The notes: a model not told the origin generated them from the sequence alone. A DNA stretch of 60,443 nt from SIG440 sp045596485 (GCA_045596485.1 JAZOCL010000089.1:1-60443); one strand, 5' to 3'. Positions 48,989-58,470 are shown, counted from the stretch's first letter. A program made the numbers and translations.

Positions 48989-50837
48989 CACCTTCAAGTG
49001 TTTTGATTATTTTTTCTGCAATGTGCTCTGCATCGAGTCCTGCATCAAACTTCTGCTCCTTGATGCTGCCCTGAGCAAGCGGACTGTCGGGAAATGCAAA
49101 CTCAATTATGGGAGCTTTGGAATATCTGCGGACAGTATCTGAGAGACCGCCGATTTTTACGTTATCTTCAACAGATGCCACAAGCCTTTTGCCTTTTGAA
49201 CATTCAATAAAAAGTGCTTCGTCAAAGGGCTTTAAAAATCTTGCGTTCATTACGGCGGTTGAGATGCCCTTTGCTTCAAGCAGTTCGGCTGCGTGTACAG
49301 CTTCTGTTACCTGTGAGCCGAGTGCAACTATAAGAACATCATTTCCTGATTTTTCGATAAGCCCCTTCCCCATTGAAATGGGAGAAAAAGTGTTTTCGGT
49401 TTTTGGACTGCTGCTCTTTGGGTATCTGATTGCAACAGGTCCTGTGCATTCATTCACCGCAAAGTCCAGCATCGCTGCAAGCTCCTGATTTGATGAGGGA
49501 GCAAGAACGGTCATATTCGGTATGTGGGAGAGATATGAAAGGTCATAAATTCCTTGATGTGTTTCGCCGTCATTGCCTGCTGCACCTGCACGGTCAATGG
49601 CAAAAATCACGTGAAGGTTCTGGAGTGCAACGTCATGAATTATCTGGTCATAGCCTCTCTGAAGAAAGGTGGAGTATACTGCAAAAATAGGAATAAAGCC
49701 CTGCTTTGCCATTGCGGCGGAGAAGGTTACGGCATGTTCTTCGGCGATTCCCACATCAAAGAACCGTTGTGGAAATTCTTTTGCAAACTCTGTGAGCCCT
49801 GTTCCCAAAGGCATTGCGGCGGTAACTGCCACAATTTTTGAATTGGTTTTTGCCAGCCTTGTTATTTCTGAGCCGAAGACGTAAGAATAGGTTTGGCAAT
49901 ATTCTTCACCTGTTTCGCCCGTTTCGGGATTGAAGCTGCCCACTCCGTGGAAAAGGGAGGGGTTTTGCTCCGAGGGAGCGTAGCCCTTGCCTTTTTTTGT
50001 TACGGCGTGAACGATGACAGGTCTGTTGAGGCTTTTTGCGTAGTTGATGACAGTTATAAGCTCCTTCAGGTCGTGACCGTCGATTGGCCCCAAATATTCA
50101 AGACCCATATTTTCAAAAAGCTGTTTCTGCAAGATGAATTTTTTAAGGAATCTTTTTGCTATATGAATAAATCTGATAAAGGGCTCACCTAAAAGAGGAA
50201 GATTCTTGAGAAATTTTGTCACAGCTGTTTTTATGTCGATATACTTTGAGTGACTGCGAATTTTTCGCATATACTGAGAAAGCCCTCCAACGTTTTCAGA
50301 AATTGACATTCCATTGTCGTTAAGAATCACGATAAGGGGCGATTTGCTGCTGCCTGCGTGATTGAGGGCTTCGTATGCCATACCCCCAGTGAGGGCGCCG
50401 TCACCGATTACGGCAACAGCTCTTGAGGTGCTGCCATCAAGCTCAAAGGACTTTGCAAAGCCCAGAGCTGCTGATATTGAAGTTGATGAGTGCCCTGTAT
50501 TGAAGGCGTCGGATTCACTTTCTTCGGTTTTGGGAAAGCCGCTGATTCCGTCTTTTTGGCGGAGAGTCAGGAACTGTGATTTGCGGCCTGTGATAATTTT
50601 GTGGGTATAGCTCTGGTGACCTACGTCCCAGACAATTTTGTCGGAAGAAAAGTCAAAAACCTTGTGCAGGGCAAGCGTAAGCTCCACCGTGCCAAGGTTT
50701 GAGGACAGATGTCCCCCGTGCTTTGAGATGACGTCAACCAGAAACTCGCGGATTTCTTCCGCAAGAATTTTAAGCTCAGGGATATTCAGTTTTTTTACAT
50801 CAGCCGATGAATTGACTTCATCCAAAAACTTTTTCAT
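48975..50837 (-). CDS. dxs: 1-deoxy-D-xylulose-5-phosphate synthase
   Basis: A 620-residue thiamine-diphosphate enzyme condensing pyruvate and glyceraldehyde-3-phosphate, the first step of the MEP isoprenoid pathway. Motifs: SKHGGHLSSNLGTVELTLALH, DKIVWDVGHQSYTHKIITGR, VIGDGALTGGMAYEALNHAG (ThDP binding, about 145), FDVGIAEEHAVTFSAAMA and IDRAGAAGNDGETHQGIYDLSYL. ATG 50837 (AAAGGTACATTT upstream) is preferred over the longer frame because it gives the usual MKKFLDEVNS-type N-terminus. It lies 10 bases after the OapA gene. Confidence 0.96.
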   Translation of the reverse strand: MKKFLDEVNSSADVKKLNIPELKILAEEIREFLVDVISKHGGHLSSNLGTVELTLALHKVFDFSSDKIVWDVGHQSYTHKIITGRKSQFLTLRQKDGISGFPKTEESESDAFNTGHSSTSISAALGFAKSFELDGSTSRAVAVIGDGALTGGMAYEALNHAGSSKSPLIVILNDNGMSISENVGGLSQYMRKIRSHSKYIDIKTAVTKFLKNLPLLGEPFIRFIHIAKRFLKKFILQKQLFENMGLEYLGPIDGHDLKELITVINYAKSLNRPVIVHAVTKKGKGYAPSEQNPSLFHGVGSFNPETGETGEEYCQTYSYVFGSEITRLAKTNSKIVAVTAAMPLGTGLTEFAKEFPQRFFDVGIAEEHAVTFSAAMAKQGFIPIFAVYSTFLQRGYDQIIHDVALQNLHVIFAIDRAGAAGNDGETHQGIYDLSYLSHIPNMTVLAPSSNQELAAMLDFAVNECTGPVAIRYPKSSSPKTENTFSPISMGKGLIEKSGNDVLIVALGSQVTEAVHAAELLEAKGISTAVMNARFLKPFDEALFIECSKGKRLVASVEDNVKIGGLSDTVRRYSKAPIIEFAFPDSPLAQGSIKEQKFDAGLDAEHIAEKIIKTLEGDDLG

Positions 50838-50847
50838 AAATGTACCT

Positions 50848-51432
50848 TTATTTGCTTCTGAACCGAAGGATTGAAATGGTTCTTGCTGCAAAATACACAA
50901 TTGAGTTGCTGTATCTGATAGCAAGAGTTTTGCCCATAGCCTTGCCGCCGACGGTTAGTGCCGCAACTGTTGCGGTGACAACCAGACTCATCAGAAAGTT
51001 GCTGAGATTTGGGGCAGACTGAATTATATATGCAACCACTGCCGCCGAGGCAGAGCCGCTGACAATTCCGCAGATGTCGCCGACCACGTCGTTGCAGAAG
51101 TTTGAAACCTTATCCTTTGATTTAACCAGACTGATAGCGGTGTTTGCATGCTTCACGCGTTTTGCCGCCATTGAATGAAAGGGTGCTTCGTCGGCGGTTG
51201 TTACAGCCATTCCGACTATGTCAAACACAATTCCGCAAAGAATGATGAGAAGCAGAATGAAAATCGCCACGAATATGTTGACCATATTCATTATGCCGTT
51301 TGACAGAATGTTGAACACACCTGACATAGTGAAGGTGATTATGATTGTTTTGATAATCCATCCCACATCAGCCTTGGCTGAGGTTGAGGGTTTAAAGGTT
51401 ACCTTCTGGTTTCGGGGTACGTCGTCCTTCAA
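50848..51432 (-). CDS. oapA: OLE-associated membrane protein OapA
   Basis: A 194-residue integral membrane protein with four hydrophobic segments: about residues 26-45, 48-77 (VNIFVAIFILLLIILCGIVF), 115-138 and 145-167. Between helices two and three is a basic, polar stretch (HSMAAKRVKHANTAISLVKSKDK) and then NDVVGDICG, a D-x3-D motif as reported for OapA. It starts with TTG 51432 behind ACGGAGATG. Position is decisive: directly downstream of a large structured non-coding segment and upstream of dxs, exactly where OapA sits in Firmicutes with OLE RNA. OapA dimers bind OLE RNA and bring it to the membrane. Homology is inferred from topology, motif and context. Confidence 0.85.
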   Translation of the reverse strand: MKDDVPRNQKVTFKPSTSAKADVGWIIKTIIITFTMSGVFNILSNGIMNMVNIFVAIFILLLIILCGIVFDIVGMAVTTADEAPFHSMAAKRVKHANTAISLVKSKDKVSNFCNDVVGDICGIVSGSASAAVVAYIIQSAPNLSNFLMSLVVTATVAALTVGGKAMGKTLAIRYSNSIVYFAARTISILRFRSK

Positions 51433-51479
51433 GAAAAATCATCTCCGTAAAATTTTAAAAAATAAAAAGGGTAGCACAT

Positions 51480-52092
51480 ACAGTAAATTTTGTGTCTTAG
51501 GTCAGGTCGGATTTCCCGTCAGACTTCCCGATTGTCGCCAAAGGGGATGTTTCCGTTTAAAGTCTGCCACGCTTCGTTGCCGGCTGAACGAAAAAATCGT
51601 TCAAGCGTTACCTGATTGCCACTCAGTACACACTACAATCCTGCATATGCACCGGATACATTCCGAGACCGGTCTAGGAGTTTTCCTCAACAGTCACCAT
51701 CGTTTCTTAGCCTCTTTTGCAAATATGGTTTCAAAAAGCAATAACAGTTGTTCCATGGCCGTGAAACAACGGTCTGAACAATTATTCACCATATCCACTC
51801 AAGGCAGGCTACACTGCCCACAGCACCAAAATGGTACCGCAACGCAGGTTTTAACCTGATACGTATAACGGCGGGATGTCCCATCCATTACACGGTCACA
51901 GGCCTCCGCGGAAAAGGGGTCAACGCCCACATGCCGTTGTGGATCGCCCCTAAACCTTAACTCCCAGCACACACCCACGACTGGGCGTCGCAAGCACGCA
52001 CAAGGAACTTCATCGATATGCCCTTCGGCGAATTTTTAGGCCCGCCCTGGGAAACGAGATAACTGACTAGAATACCGTTACCCTAAATTCTC
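51480..52092 (-). ncRNA. ole: OLE (ornate, large, extremophilic) RNA
   Basis: A segment of about 610 bases without a credible gene and with base composition unlike the AT-rich spacers around it. It starts just after a consensus promoter (52099-52127) and ends about 45 bases before oapA. The length equals the known OLE length of about 610 nt, and the neighbours (OapA, dxs, tlyA, nadK, recN) are those of classical OLE loci. It is rich in helices, for example TGAACGA/TCGTTCA (51585-51603) and a two-step stem TTGTTC/GAACAA (51748-51781) enclosing GCCGT/ACGGT (51758-51773). OLE ribonucleoprotein complexes sit at the membrane and matter under cold, alcohol or metal stress. The 3' end is approximate. 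Confidence 0.87.
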
Positions 52093-52098
52093 ATTATA

Positions 52099-52127
52099 AT
52101 TATATATTATTTGACGGTTAATGTCAA
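52099..52127 (-). promoter_or_regulatory. sigma-A promoter of OLE RNA-oapA
   Basis: Minus strand TTGACA (52127-52122), a 17-base spacer and TATAAT (52104-52099): full consensus. The RNA should begin near 52092. Confidence 0.92.
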
Positions 52128-52253
52128 GAACCCGGACCGCTGATTTTTGACGAAAATCGACGAATATGGGCGGAAATAAAAGGTTAGCCCTGTTTGCAAT
52201 GGAGGGGCTCATTTCTTCGAAGGTTTTGAGGGCAGATGAATGTGCAAAAACAA

Positions 52254-52282
52254 AAATCGGTGCGCATTTAGCACACCGATTT
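52254..52282 (-). terminator. terminator of the MFS transporter gene
   Basis: AAATCGGTG-GC / GC-CACCGATTT (52254-52282) forms a stem followed on the minus strand by TTTTTGTTTTT. It isolates the OLE promoter from the upstream gene. The stretch 52128-52250 holds no other recognisable feature. Confidence 0.88.
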
Positions 52283-52292
52283 GCTGAAAAAT

Positions 52293-53495
52293 CTAAATAT
52301 TAATTTCGGGATGTTTTTTCACACGCTTCATCAACAGAGAAACTCCGCCCACCAAAAGAATGGGGAAGACACAGGAAATCAGAAGCCCTGTGCGAAGGTC
52401 GCCGCCGAAGGCTGATGAAACCATACCAACAGTAGTGGGACCGAGAGTGCAGCCCAAATCACCCGCAAGGGCAAAAAGCCCGAACATTGCGGCGCCGCCT
52501 GTGGGATAGGTTTTTGCAGCCAGCGAAATTGTTCCGGGCCACATAATTCCTGCGGTAAAGCCGCAGAGACCGCAAGCTGTAATCGCTGCAAATCTGAAGG
52601 GGAGAACCGCTGCGAATATGTATAGAAAAACAGTTGCAATTCCGCAGAATAGAAGGTATTTTGCAAGATTTATTCTGTTTGCCAGCTTTGAGTAGAGAAC
52701 TCTTGAAAAAGCCAGCATAAGCGCAAAGATGCAGGGACCCAAAATGTCACCCAGCGCCTTTGAGATGCCAAGAGAGCTTTCGGCAAAGGCAGAAGCCCAT
52801 TGACTCATTGCAATTTCGGTTGCACCGCTGCAGAACATAATGAGAAAGAAGATAAGAAAGCTCTTTCGCTTGATGAGCTTGTGCATAGGCATTCTTTCGT
52901 TGTTTTCCACCACCTTGTTGATTGGAACAAAAAAGAAATACAGGGCGTTAAGAAGAGGAATAACCGCCCAGATGATTGCGATTTGGTACCAGTTTTCTTT
53001 TCCAAAGACAAAAAGCAGAACATTTGTAATGATTATAACCGCCACGCATCCGAAGCCGTACATTGAGTGCAAAAAGCTCATTGATGCCGCCTTGTTGTCC
53101 GAAGGGCAGGCCTCCATAATAGGGCTGATAAGAACCTCGAAAATTCCGCCGCCTGCCGAAAACAGCAGAACCGAAAAGATGATTGCGGCATATATATGCT
53201 CTGCATTTGGAACAATCAGACCCAGAACCAAGAAGCCCGCCCCTGCCAGAAGATGAGCGGTAATGATTGTTGTGCGGTAGCTCACCCTGTCAATGAAAAA
53301 CAGAGATACAAAATCCATAGTGAACTGCATAACAAAATTCACCGTAGCAAGAAGGGTCACAAGATACAGAGCAATTTTGTAGTCCTGATTGAATATAACA
53401 AAGAGAAGGGGCATAAAGTTGCAGACAATTGCCTGAGAAAATGAGCCAATATAGCAGGCAAGCTTTGTGTGCCTGAAATTGAGATTTCTTTCCAT
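52293..53495 (-). CDS. major facilitator superfamily transporter
   Basis: A 400-residue membrane protein with about twelve hydrophobic segments in two halves separated by a charged loop (VPINKVVENNERMPMHKLIKRKS, about residues 195-217). The segment FSAGGGIFEVLISPIMEACPSDNKAASMSFLHSMYGFGCVA (about 108-150) and the later CGFTAGIMWPGTISLAAKTYPTGGAAMFG resemble FucP/YfkF-like sugar or drug transporters. Substrate is not predictable. Monocistronic, with a terminator on both sides. Confidence 0.88.
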   Translation of the reverse strand: MERNLNFRHTKLACYIGSFSQAIVCNFMPLLFVIFNQDYKIALYLVTLLATVNFVMQFTMDFVSLFFIDRVSYRTTIITAHLLAGAGFLVLGLIVPNAEHIYAAIIFSVLLFSAGGGIFEVLISPIMEACPSDNKAASMSFLHSMYGFGCVAVIIITNVLLFVFGKENWYQIAIIWAVIPLLNALYFFFVPINKVVENNERMPMHKLIKRKSFLIFFLIMFCSGATEIAMSQWASAFAESSLGISKALGDILGPCIFALMLAFSRVLYSKLANRINLAKYLLFCGIATVFLYIFAAVLPFRFAAITACGLCGFTAGIMWPGTISLAAKTYPTGGAAMFGLFALAGDLGCTLGPTTVGMVSSAFGGDLRTGLLISCVFPILLVGGVSLLMKRVKKHPEINI

Positions 53496-53533
53496 TTTGT
53501 CACCTGTGAATAAAGATTTCTTTATTTAAATTC

Positions 53534-53565
53534 CGAAAAAACGGTGCGTCGAAAACCGCCGCACC
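53534..53565 (-). terminator. terminator of the metG-DUF1015 transcript
   Basis: GGTGCG (53543-53548) / CGCACC (53560-53565), followed on the minus strand by GTTTTTT. A second hairpin, AGAATG/CATTCT, lies at about 53583-53602. Confidence 0.75.
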
Positions 53566-53608
53566 CTGCGTATTCACTTGCAGAGAATGTCATTTTGCAT
53601 TCTGTTTT

Positions 53609-54811
53609 TCAGACTATTTTTTTTGCTTCAAGATAGAAGCGCTTTTCGTTTGCTTCGCCCATAGAGAAGGTCTTTCTGGGGAGGGCGCCGTCAAGAATTA
53701 CCGTTTCAAAAAGCTCCGACTTTTTGGGGCATGGAAGAATGAAACCAACCGCATCACTGCGGTCAGAGAGCTTTCGCACCACATCATCGCCGTGGATGTA
53801 GTCAAGGTCATAGCCCTTGTCGTCAAGAAACTTTTGAAGTGTTCCCACCGTGAGGTTTGACGAGGGATTGAGAACCTGAACGGTTTCGGTTCTTTTGCCC
53901 GACACCAGAACCAACTCCTGAGAAATTCCCGAAACATATTCTGAGGTTTCGTAGTATTCACCAAGGTCGGCAAGCATTTGGTCAAGGCTTACGCCAAAGA
54001 CTACTCTGTGAATGGGTTCAAACTCAAGAGCCTTGTCGTGGATGTTTTCAATTTCTACAAGACAGAAGCGTGCAGGATGATTTTTCTGCTCTTCTTCCGA
54101 TAGAGTCTTTTTGAGGTTTTCCCAACAGGTTTTTGCGGTTGCCAGAGAATGGTTCCCGTCGCCCACGGCAAAAACCAGATTATCGGGAGCGGTTTTTGAA
54201 AACTTTTCGATTCTGCCTAAGATTGCATCGGCGTCGTCACCTGAAATATGCCAGCCTGCAATGTGACCACCGCCTTCCATCAGGTCAAAGTCATAAAGAG
54301 GCTTTGTTTTTTCAATTCTGCCGATGATATAGTCGTTCTCGTCATTGAAGAGAAGAAGTACGTGCGGAAGCTCCAGGGGTGCGTTCTCGCGGATTTTCAC
54401 CCTGGGGGGGATTCTCTCGATAATGGTACCCTCGGTTGCTCTGATTGCACTTTTTGAACCCTTTGAAAAATCGTATTCCTCAAGGTCGACAGCACCAACC
54501 ACGCCACGGCGGATTTTTCCGCTGTTCATTGTTCTTTCGACGTAAATGAGACTGCTTTTCAGGGGTGAAAAGATGTTTTTTGAAAGATAGTCCTTCATTG
54601 CGTTGTTGATTTTTTCAATACGAGCATCGCCTTCTGAAAGAAAGGCTTCGGGATACACAAGGTTGAGAGTTGAGGGACTGTCGCCCACAAACTCTGCAAC
54701 GCCGTTCCAATATTCGGGCTGCGCTGTGTATTGGTCACAGGCAACAACACTCCATTTTTCCATATTGACACACTCAGGCAGAAGTATATCTGTCTTGTTG
54801 AAAATACTCAT
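53609..54811 (-). CDS. DUF1015 family protein
   Basis: A 400-residue cytoplasmic protein of the DUF1015 family: LLPECVNMEKWSVVACDQYTAQPEYW near the start, FVGDSPSTLNLVYPE, RRGVVGAVDLEEYDFSKGSKSAIRATEGTIIERIPPRVKIRENAPLELPHVLLL (about 108-160), the histidine-containing VFAVGDGNHSLATAKTCWENLK (about 222) and HPARFCLVEIENIHD. The biochemical role is not settled. The ATG at 54811 is chosen because GGAGGACATT lies before it. It follows metG by 47 bases on the same strand; a functional tie to MetG is not evident. Confidence 0.9.
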   Translation of the reverse strand: MSIFNKTDILLPECVNMEKWSVVACDQYTAQPEYWNGVAEFVGDSPSTLNLVYPEAFLSEGDARIEKINNAMKDYLSKNIFSPLKSSLIYVERTMNSGKIRRGVVGAVDLEEYDFSKGSKSAIRATEGTIIERIPPRVKIRENAPLELPHVLLLFNDENDYIIGRIEKTKPLYDFDLMEGGGHIAGWHISGDDADAILGRIEKFSKTAPDNLVFAVGDGNHSLATAKTCWENLKKTLSEEEQKNHPARFCLVEIENIHDKALEFEPIHRVVFGVSLDQMLADLGEYYETSEYVSGISQELVLVSGKRTETVQVLNPSSNLTVGTLQKFLDDKGYDLDYIHGDDVVRKLSDRSDAVGFILPCPKKSELFETVILDGALPRKTFSMGEANEKRFYLEAKKIV

Positions 54812-54858
54812 AATGTCCTCCATAAATACTAAATCGTCTTGCACACTTTTTGTGCCGT

Positions 54859-56787
54859 TTAAACTATCTGTGCTCCGCTTTGAATAGCCTTGTCAACTGT
54901 GATAACATTCAGGCTGTCTTTGTATTCTGCGCTGAGAATCATTCCGTTTGACTCCAGACCCATCATTTTTCTGGGCGGAAAGTTTGCAACAAACAGAACG
55001 TTTTTGCCAATCATTTCTTCGGGCTTACAGAACTTTGCAACGCCCGAAAGAATCTGACGGGTCTCGCTGCCTGTTTCGATTGTAAATCTCAGAAGCTTTG
55101 ATGATTTTGGAACAGGCTCACATTCAAGAACCTTTCCCACGCGGATGTCAAGGTCAAGAAACCTTTCAAAGTCAATGTCTGCCTTGAAGGGCTCAATTTC
55201 AATTTGGGGAGCAGTGTTTGCTGCGTTTTCTTCTTCGATTTCGGCAAGCTTTTTCTCCGTATCAATTCTTGCAAAGAGCATTGCAGCCTCACCAACTTTT
55301 TGACCTGCCTTTGCTGTGCCGAAGCTCACAAGCTCCTCAAGGGTGTATGGGTCTGTGCCAAGAGCTGCGATAAGCTTCTCTGCAGTTTCGGGCATAAAGG
55401 GAGCAAGAAGTGAGCCAATCCAACGGAGAGCTTCAACCAGGTTATACATAACGGTTTTGAGAGTTCCGATTTGTGACTCGTCCTTGGCAAGAGCCCAGGG
55501 CATTGTTTCGTCAATATATTTGTTTGCACGGTTTGCAATTGACCAGAGAGCCTCAAGTGCATCTGCTGTGCGGAATTCGTCCATAAGTGCCACAACATCG
55601 GCTTTTGCCTTTTCGGCAACGGCTGCCAGGTCTGCATCGAAGTCGGTTGCAGCATCCTTCTCGGGAACAATTCCGCCGAAGTATTTATTCACCATTGCAA
55701 CAGTTCTGTTTGCAAGGTTGCCGAGAACGTTTGCAAGGTCTGTGTTATATGAGCTTACAATTTTTTCATATGTGATTGTGCCGTCCTGTGCATAGGGCAT
55801 TTCACGGAGCAGATAATATCTGATTGCGTCTGTTCCGAAGTGACGTACCAGGTCATCGGCATAGATAACGTTGCCAAGAGATTTACTCATTTTGTCCTCG
55901 CCGCTGAGAAGCCAGGGATGACCGAAAACCTTCTTTGGCAGAGGCTCACCAAGAGCCATAAGAAATATAGGCCAGTAGATTGTGTGAAATCTCAAAATGT
56001 CCTTGCCGATAATATGCACATCAGCGGGCCAGTATTTGTTGTAGAGCTCGTCCTTTGAGTCGGGAGTGTAGCCAAGTGCGTTGATGTAGTTTGTGAGGGC
56101 ATCCAGCCAGACATAAATGGTGTGCTTTTCGTCAAAGGTAACGGGGATTCCCCACTTGATGCTTGTTCTTGAAACGCACAAATCCTGGATTCCGGGCTTA
56201 ATGAAGTTGTTAATCATTTCCTTCTTGCGTGATTCGGGCTGAATGAAGTCAGGGTTTTCTTCGATGTGCTTTTCGAGAGCTGCCTGATACTTGCTCATTT
56301 TGAAGAAGTATGCTTCTTCGTTACCCTTGTGAACCTCACGTCCACAGTCGGGGCACTTTCCGTCAGCCAGCTGGGTGTCTGTCCAGAAGGATTCACAGGG
56401 GGTGCAGTACCAGCCTGTGTAAGAATCCTTGTAGATGTCGCCCTGTTCATAGAGCTTTTTGAAAATCTGCTGAACGCTTGCCACGTGATAATCGTCGGTT
56501 GTTCTGATGAACTTGTCGTAGGATGAATTCATCAAATCCCAGATTGAACGGATTTCGCCTGCAACGCCGTCAACATATTCCTGAGGAGAGATGCCACTTT
56601 CGTTTGCGAGCTGTTCGATTTTTTGACCGTGCTCGTCTGTACCTGTCAGAAAGAACACATCATAGCCTTCAAAACGCTTAAATCTGGCAATTGCATCCGA
56701 AAGCACAACCTCATAGGTGTTGCCGATGTGGGGCTTTCTTGAGGTATATGCAATGGCTGTAGTCAGATAGAATTTTTTCTTTTCCAT
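54859..56787 (-). CDS. metG: methionyl-tRNA synthetase
   Basis: A 642-residue class I synthetase: HIGH-type motif in SRKPHIGNTYEVVLSDAIARF, the single zinc knuckle (CTPCESFW and CPDCGRE, about residues 125-150), the KMSKS loop in LSGEDKMSKSLGN (about 297), an anticodon-binding helical domain and a C-terminal EMAP/Trbp-like tRNA-binding domain (FERFLDLDIRVGKVLECEPVPKSSKLLRFTIETG, about 545-640), which is the dimeric form. It charges tRNA-Met. No T-box leader was recognised in the 25 bases to the upstream gene. Confidence 0.97.
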   Translation of the reverse strand: MEKKKFYLTTAIAYTSRKPHIGNTYEVVLSDAIARFKRFEGYDVFFLTGTDEHGQKIEQLANESGISPQEYVDGVAGEIRSIWDLMNSSYDKFIRTTDDYHVASVQQIFKKLYEQGDIYKDSYTGWYCTPCESFWTDTQLADGKCPDCGREVHKGNEEAYFFKMSKYQAALEKHIEENPDFIQPESRKKEMINNFIKPGIQDLCVSRTSIKWGIPVTFDEKHTIYVWLDALTNYINALGYTPDSKDELYNKYWPADVHIIGKDILRFHTIYWPIFLMALGEPLPKKVFGHPWLLSGEDKMSKSLGNVIYADDLVRHFGTDAIRYYLLREMPYAQDGTITYEKIVSSYNTDLANVLGNLANRTVAMVNKYFGGIVPEKDAATDFDADLAAVAEKAKADVVALMDEFRTADALEALWSIANRANKYIDETMPWALAKDESQIGTLKTVMYNLVEALRWIGSLLAPFMPETAEKLIAALGTDPYTLEELVSFGTAKAGQKVGEAAMLFARIDTEKKLAEIEEENAANTAPQIEIEPFKADIDFERFLDLDIRVGKVLECEPVPKSSKLLRFTIETGSETRQILSGVAKFCKPEEMIGKNVLFVANFPPRKMMGLESNGMILSAEYKDSLNVITVDKAIQSGAQIV

Positions 56788-56811
56788 ATTATATCAAATC
56801 CTTTCAGTAGG

Positions 56812-57840
56812 TTATTTTTCGTCGGTTTCTCCGCCGCTGAAGGGGAGATTAAAATGCTCATAAGCAAGTCTTGTCACCATTCTGCCTCTGGGGGTGCGGT
56901 TGATAAAGCCAATCTGCATAAGATAGGGCTCATAAACATCTTCAATGGTTGAGCTTTCTTCGCCTACCGTTGCGGCAATGGTGTCAAGACCCACAGGACC
57001 GCCGTCATAGAACCTGATAATCGTTTCAATCATTGTCTTGTCGATTGCGTCGAGCCCAAGATTGTCAACTTCAAGCTTTTTCAGGGCAAAATCTGCGACC
57101 TGATCTGTTATAACACCATTCGATTCAACCTCGGCAAAGTCACGGACACGCTTCAGCAGTCGGTTTGCAACTCTCGGGGTTCCCCGTGAGCGTGATGCAA
57201 TTTCTGCTGCTCCGCCGTTAGTAATTTCAATGCCCAAAATGCCTGCGCTGCGTGCAATAATCATCTGAAGGTCCTCTTTGGTATACATTTCAAGGCGGCT
57301 GATAACTCCAAAACGGTCACGAAGGGGCGCTGTGAGTGCACCTGCCTTGGTGGTTGCGCCGATAAGAGTGAATTTTGGAAGGTCAAGACGGATTGAACGG
57401 GCAGAGGGACCCTTTCCTATAATTATGTCCAATGCACCGTCTTCCATTGCAGGATAAAGAATTTCTTCGACGCTGCGATTGAGACGGTGAATTTCGTCAA
57501 TGAACAAAATATCGTTTTCTGAAAGATTGGTGAGAAGTGCCGCAAGGTCGCCCTGCTTTTCGATTGCGGGACCGGATGTGATGCGGATATTCACACCCAT
57601 TTCGTTGGCGATTATTCCTGCAAGGGTGGTTTTGCCAAGTCCCGGAGGACCGTAAAGCAGAACGTGGTCAAGGGGCTCGCCGCGCTTTTTTGCCGCATCC
57701 ATAAAAACCCTTAGGTTTTCCTTTGCCTTTTTCTGACCGATGTAATCCTTCAAAAGCTTTGGTCTGAGACTGTATTCAATTTCGCTGTCTCCGTTAATTT
57801 CGCCGGAGGTTATAATTCTGTTTTCGTTTTCAAAATCCAT
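56812..57840 (-). CDS. ruvB: Holliday junction branch migration ATPase RuvB
   Basis: A 342-residue AAA+ motor: LRPKLLKDYIGQKKAKENL, Walker A LLYGPPGLGKTTLAGII (about 63), Walker B ILFIDEIHRLNRSVEEILYPAMED, sensor TLIGATTKAGALTAPLRDRFG and the C-terminal winged helix ending in GRMVTRLAYEHFNLP. It drives branch migration with RuvA, encoded 6 bases upstream. Full length. Confidence 0.98.
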   Translation of the reverse strand: MDFENENRIITSGEINGDSEIEYSLRPKLLKDYIGQKKAKENLRVFMDAAKKRGEPLDHVLLYGPPGLGKTTLAGIIANEMGVNIRITSGPAIEKQGDLAALLTNLSENDILFIDEIHRLNRSVEEILYPAMEDGALDIIIGKGPSARSIRLDLPKFTLIGATTKAGALTAPLRDRFGVISRLEMYTKEDLQMIIARSAGILGIEITNGGAAEIASRSRGTPRVANRLLKRVRDFAEVESNGVITDQVADFALKKLEVDNLGLDAIDKTMIETIIRFYDGGPVGLDTIAATVGEESSTIEDVYEPYLMQIGFINRTPRGRMVTRLAYEHFNLPFSGGETDEK

Positions 57841-57846
57841 AAGGCG

Positions 57847-58452
57847 CTAACCTTTCATCAGTTTTTTAAGGGCTTCCTTCACAATTTCTTCAACAGAGCC
57901 CTTTGTGCCGCTTACAGCACGCTTGGCCTCCTGTGCAGAATAGCCTAAGACCATAAGAGCGCTGACAGCCTCGTCGGCTTCGGAGTCGCCGCCGTGGTAT
58001 ACATCAACAACCTCGCCGGCAGAAATGTCGCCAATGTCCACACCCTTGAATTTGTCCTTTAGCTCAAGAACAATGCGCTCGGCGCCCTTTGCACCAAGCC
58101 CCGGGGTTTTGCTTGCAATGTACTTATAGTCGTTTGTTACAACGCACAAAGCAAACTTTGAGGGCGAAATGTTTGAAAGAAGAGCGATTGCTGTTTTTGC
58201 GCCCACACGAGAGACCCCGATAATCATTTCAAAAAGGTTCAGTTCTTCGGTTGTGGCAAAGCCGTAAATGTCGAATATGTCGGCGGAAGCCTTGAAGTTT
58301 GCATAGGTATAAAGCATAGCCTGCGAGCCTACCTCGCCCAGAGCTTCAAGAGTCGTGGTGCTTGCATAAAGCTTATAGCCCACACCGCTTGCATCAATAA
58401 CTGCAAAGCTGTCGGTTTTCAGGGTAAGTGTGCCCGATATATAATAAAACAT
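57847..58452 (-). CDS. ruvA: Holliday junction-binding protein RuvA
   Basis: A 201-residue RuvA: N-terminal OB fold (MFYYISGTLTLKTDSFAVIDASGVGYKLYAS), tandem helix-hairpin-helix motifs (MIIGVSRVGAKTAIALLS and KTPGLGAKGAERIVLELKDKF), an acidic linker and the C-terminal RuvB-binding domain (EADEAVSALMVLGYSAQEAKRAV). Tetramers hold the junction. Coupled to ruvB. Confidence 0.97.
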   Translation of the reverse strand: MFYYISGTLTLKTDSFAVIDASGVGYKLYASTTTLEALGEVGSQAMLYTYANFKASADIFDIYGFATTEELNLFEMIIGVSRVGAKTAIALLSNISPSKFALCVVTNDYKYIASKTPGLGAKGAERIVLELKDKFKGVDIGDISAGEVVDVYHGGDSEADEAVSALMVLGYSAQEAKRAVSGTKGSVEEIVKEALKKLMKG

Positions 58453-58470
58453 AAGCCTTTTTGCCTTTCC

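Noticed and set aside
51218..51859. 213-residue plus-strand ORF across oapA and the OLE RNA
   Set aside because: It is antisense to oapA, runs into the structured RNA, has no ribosome binding site and a composition unlike neighbouring proteins.
51480..52092. RNase P RNA or tmRNA in the large non-coding segment
   Set aside because: I could not find the conserved core strings of RNase P RNA or a tag-peptide frame and T-arm of tmRNA, and the length and neighbours fit OLE RNA better.
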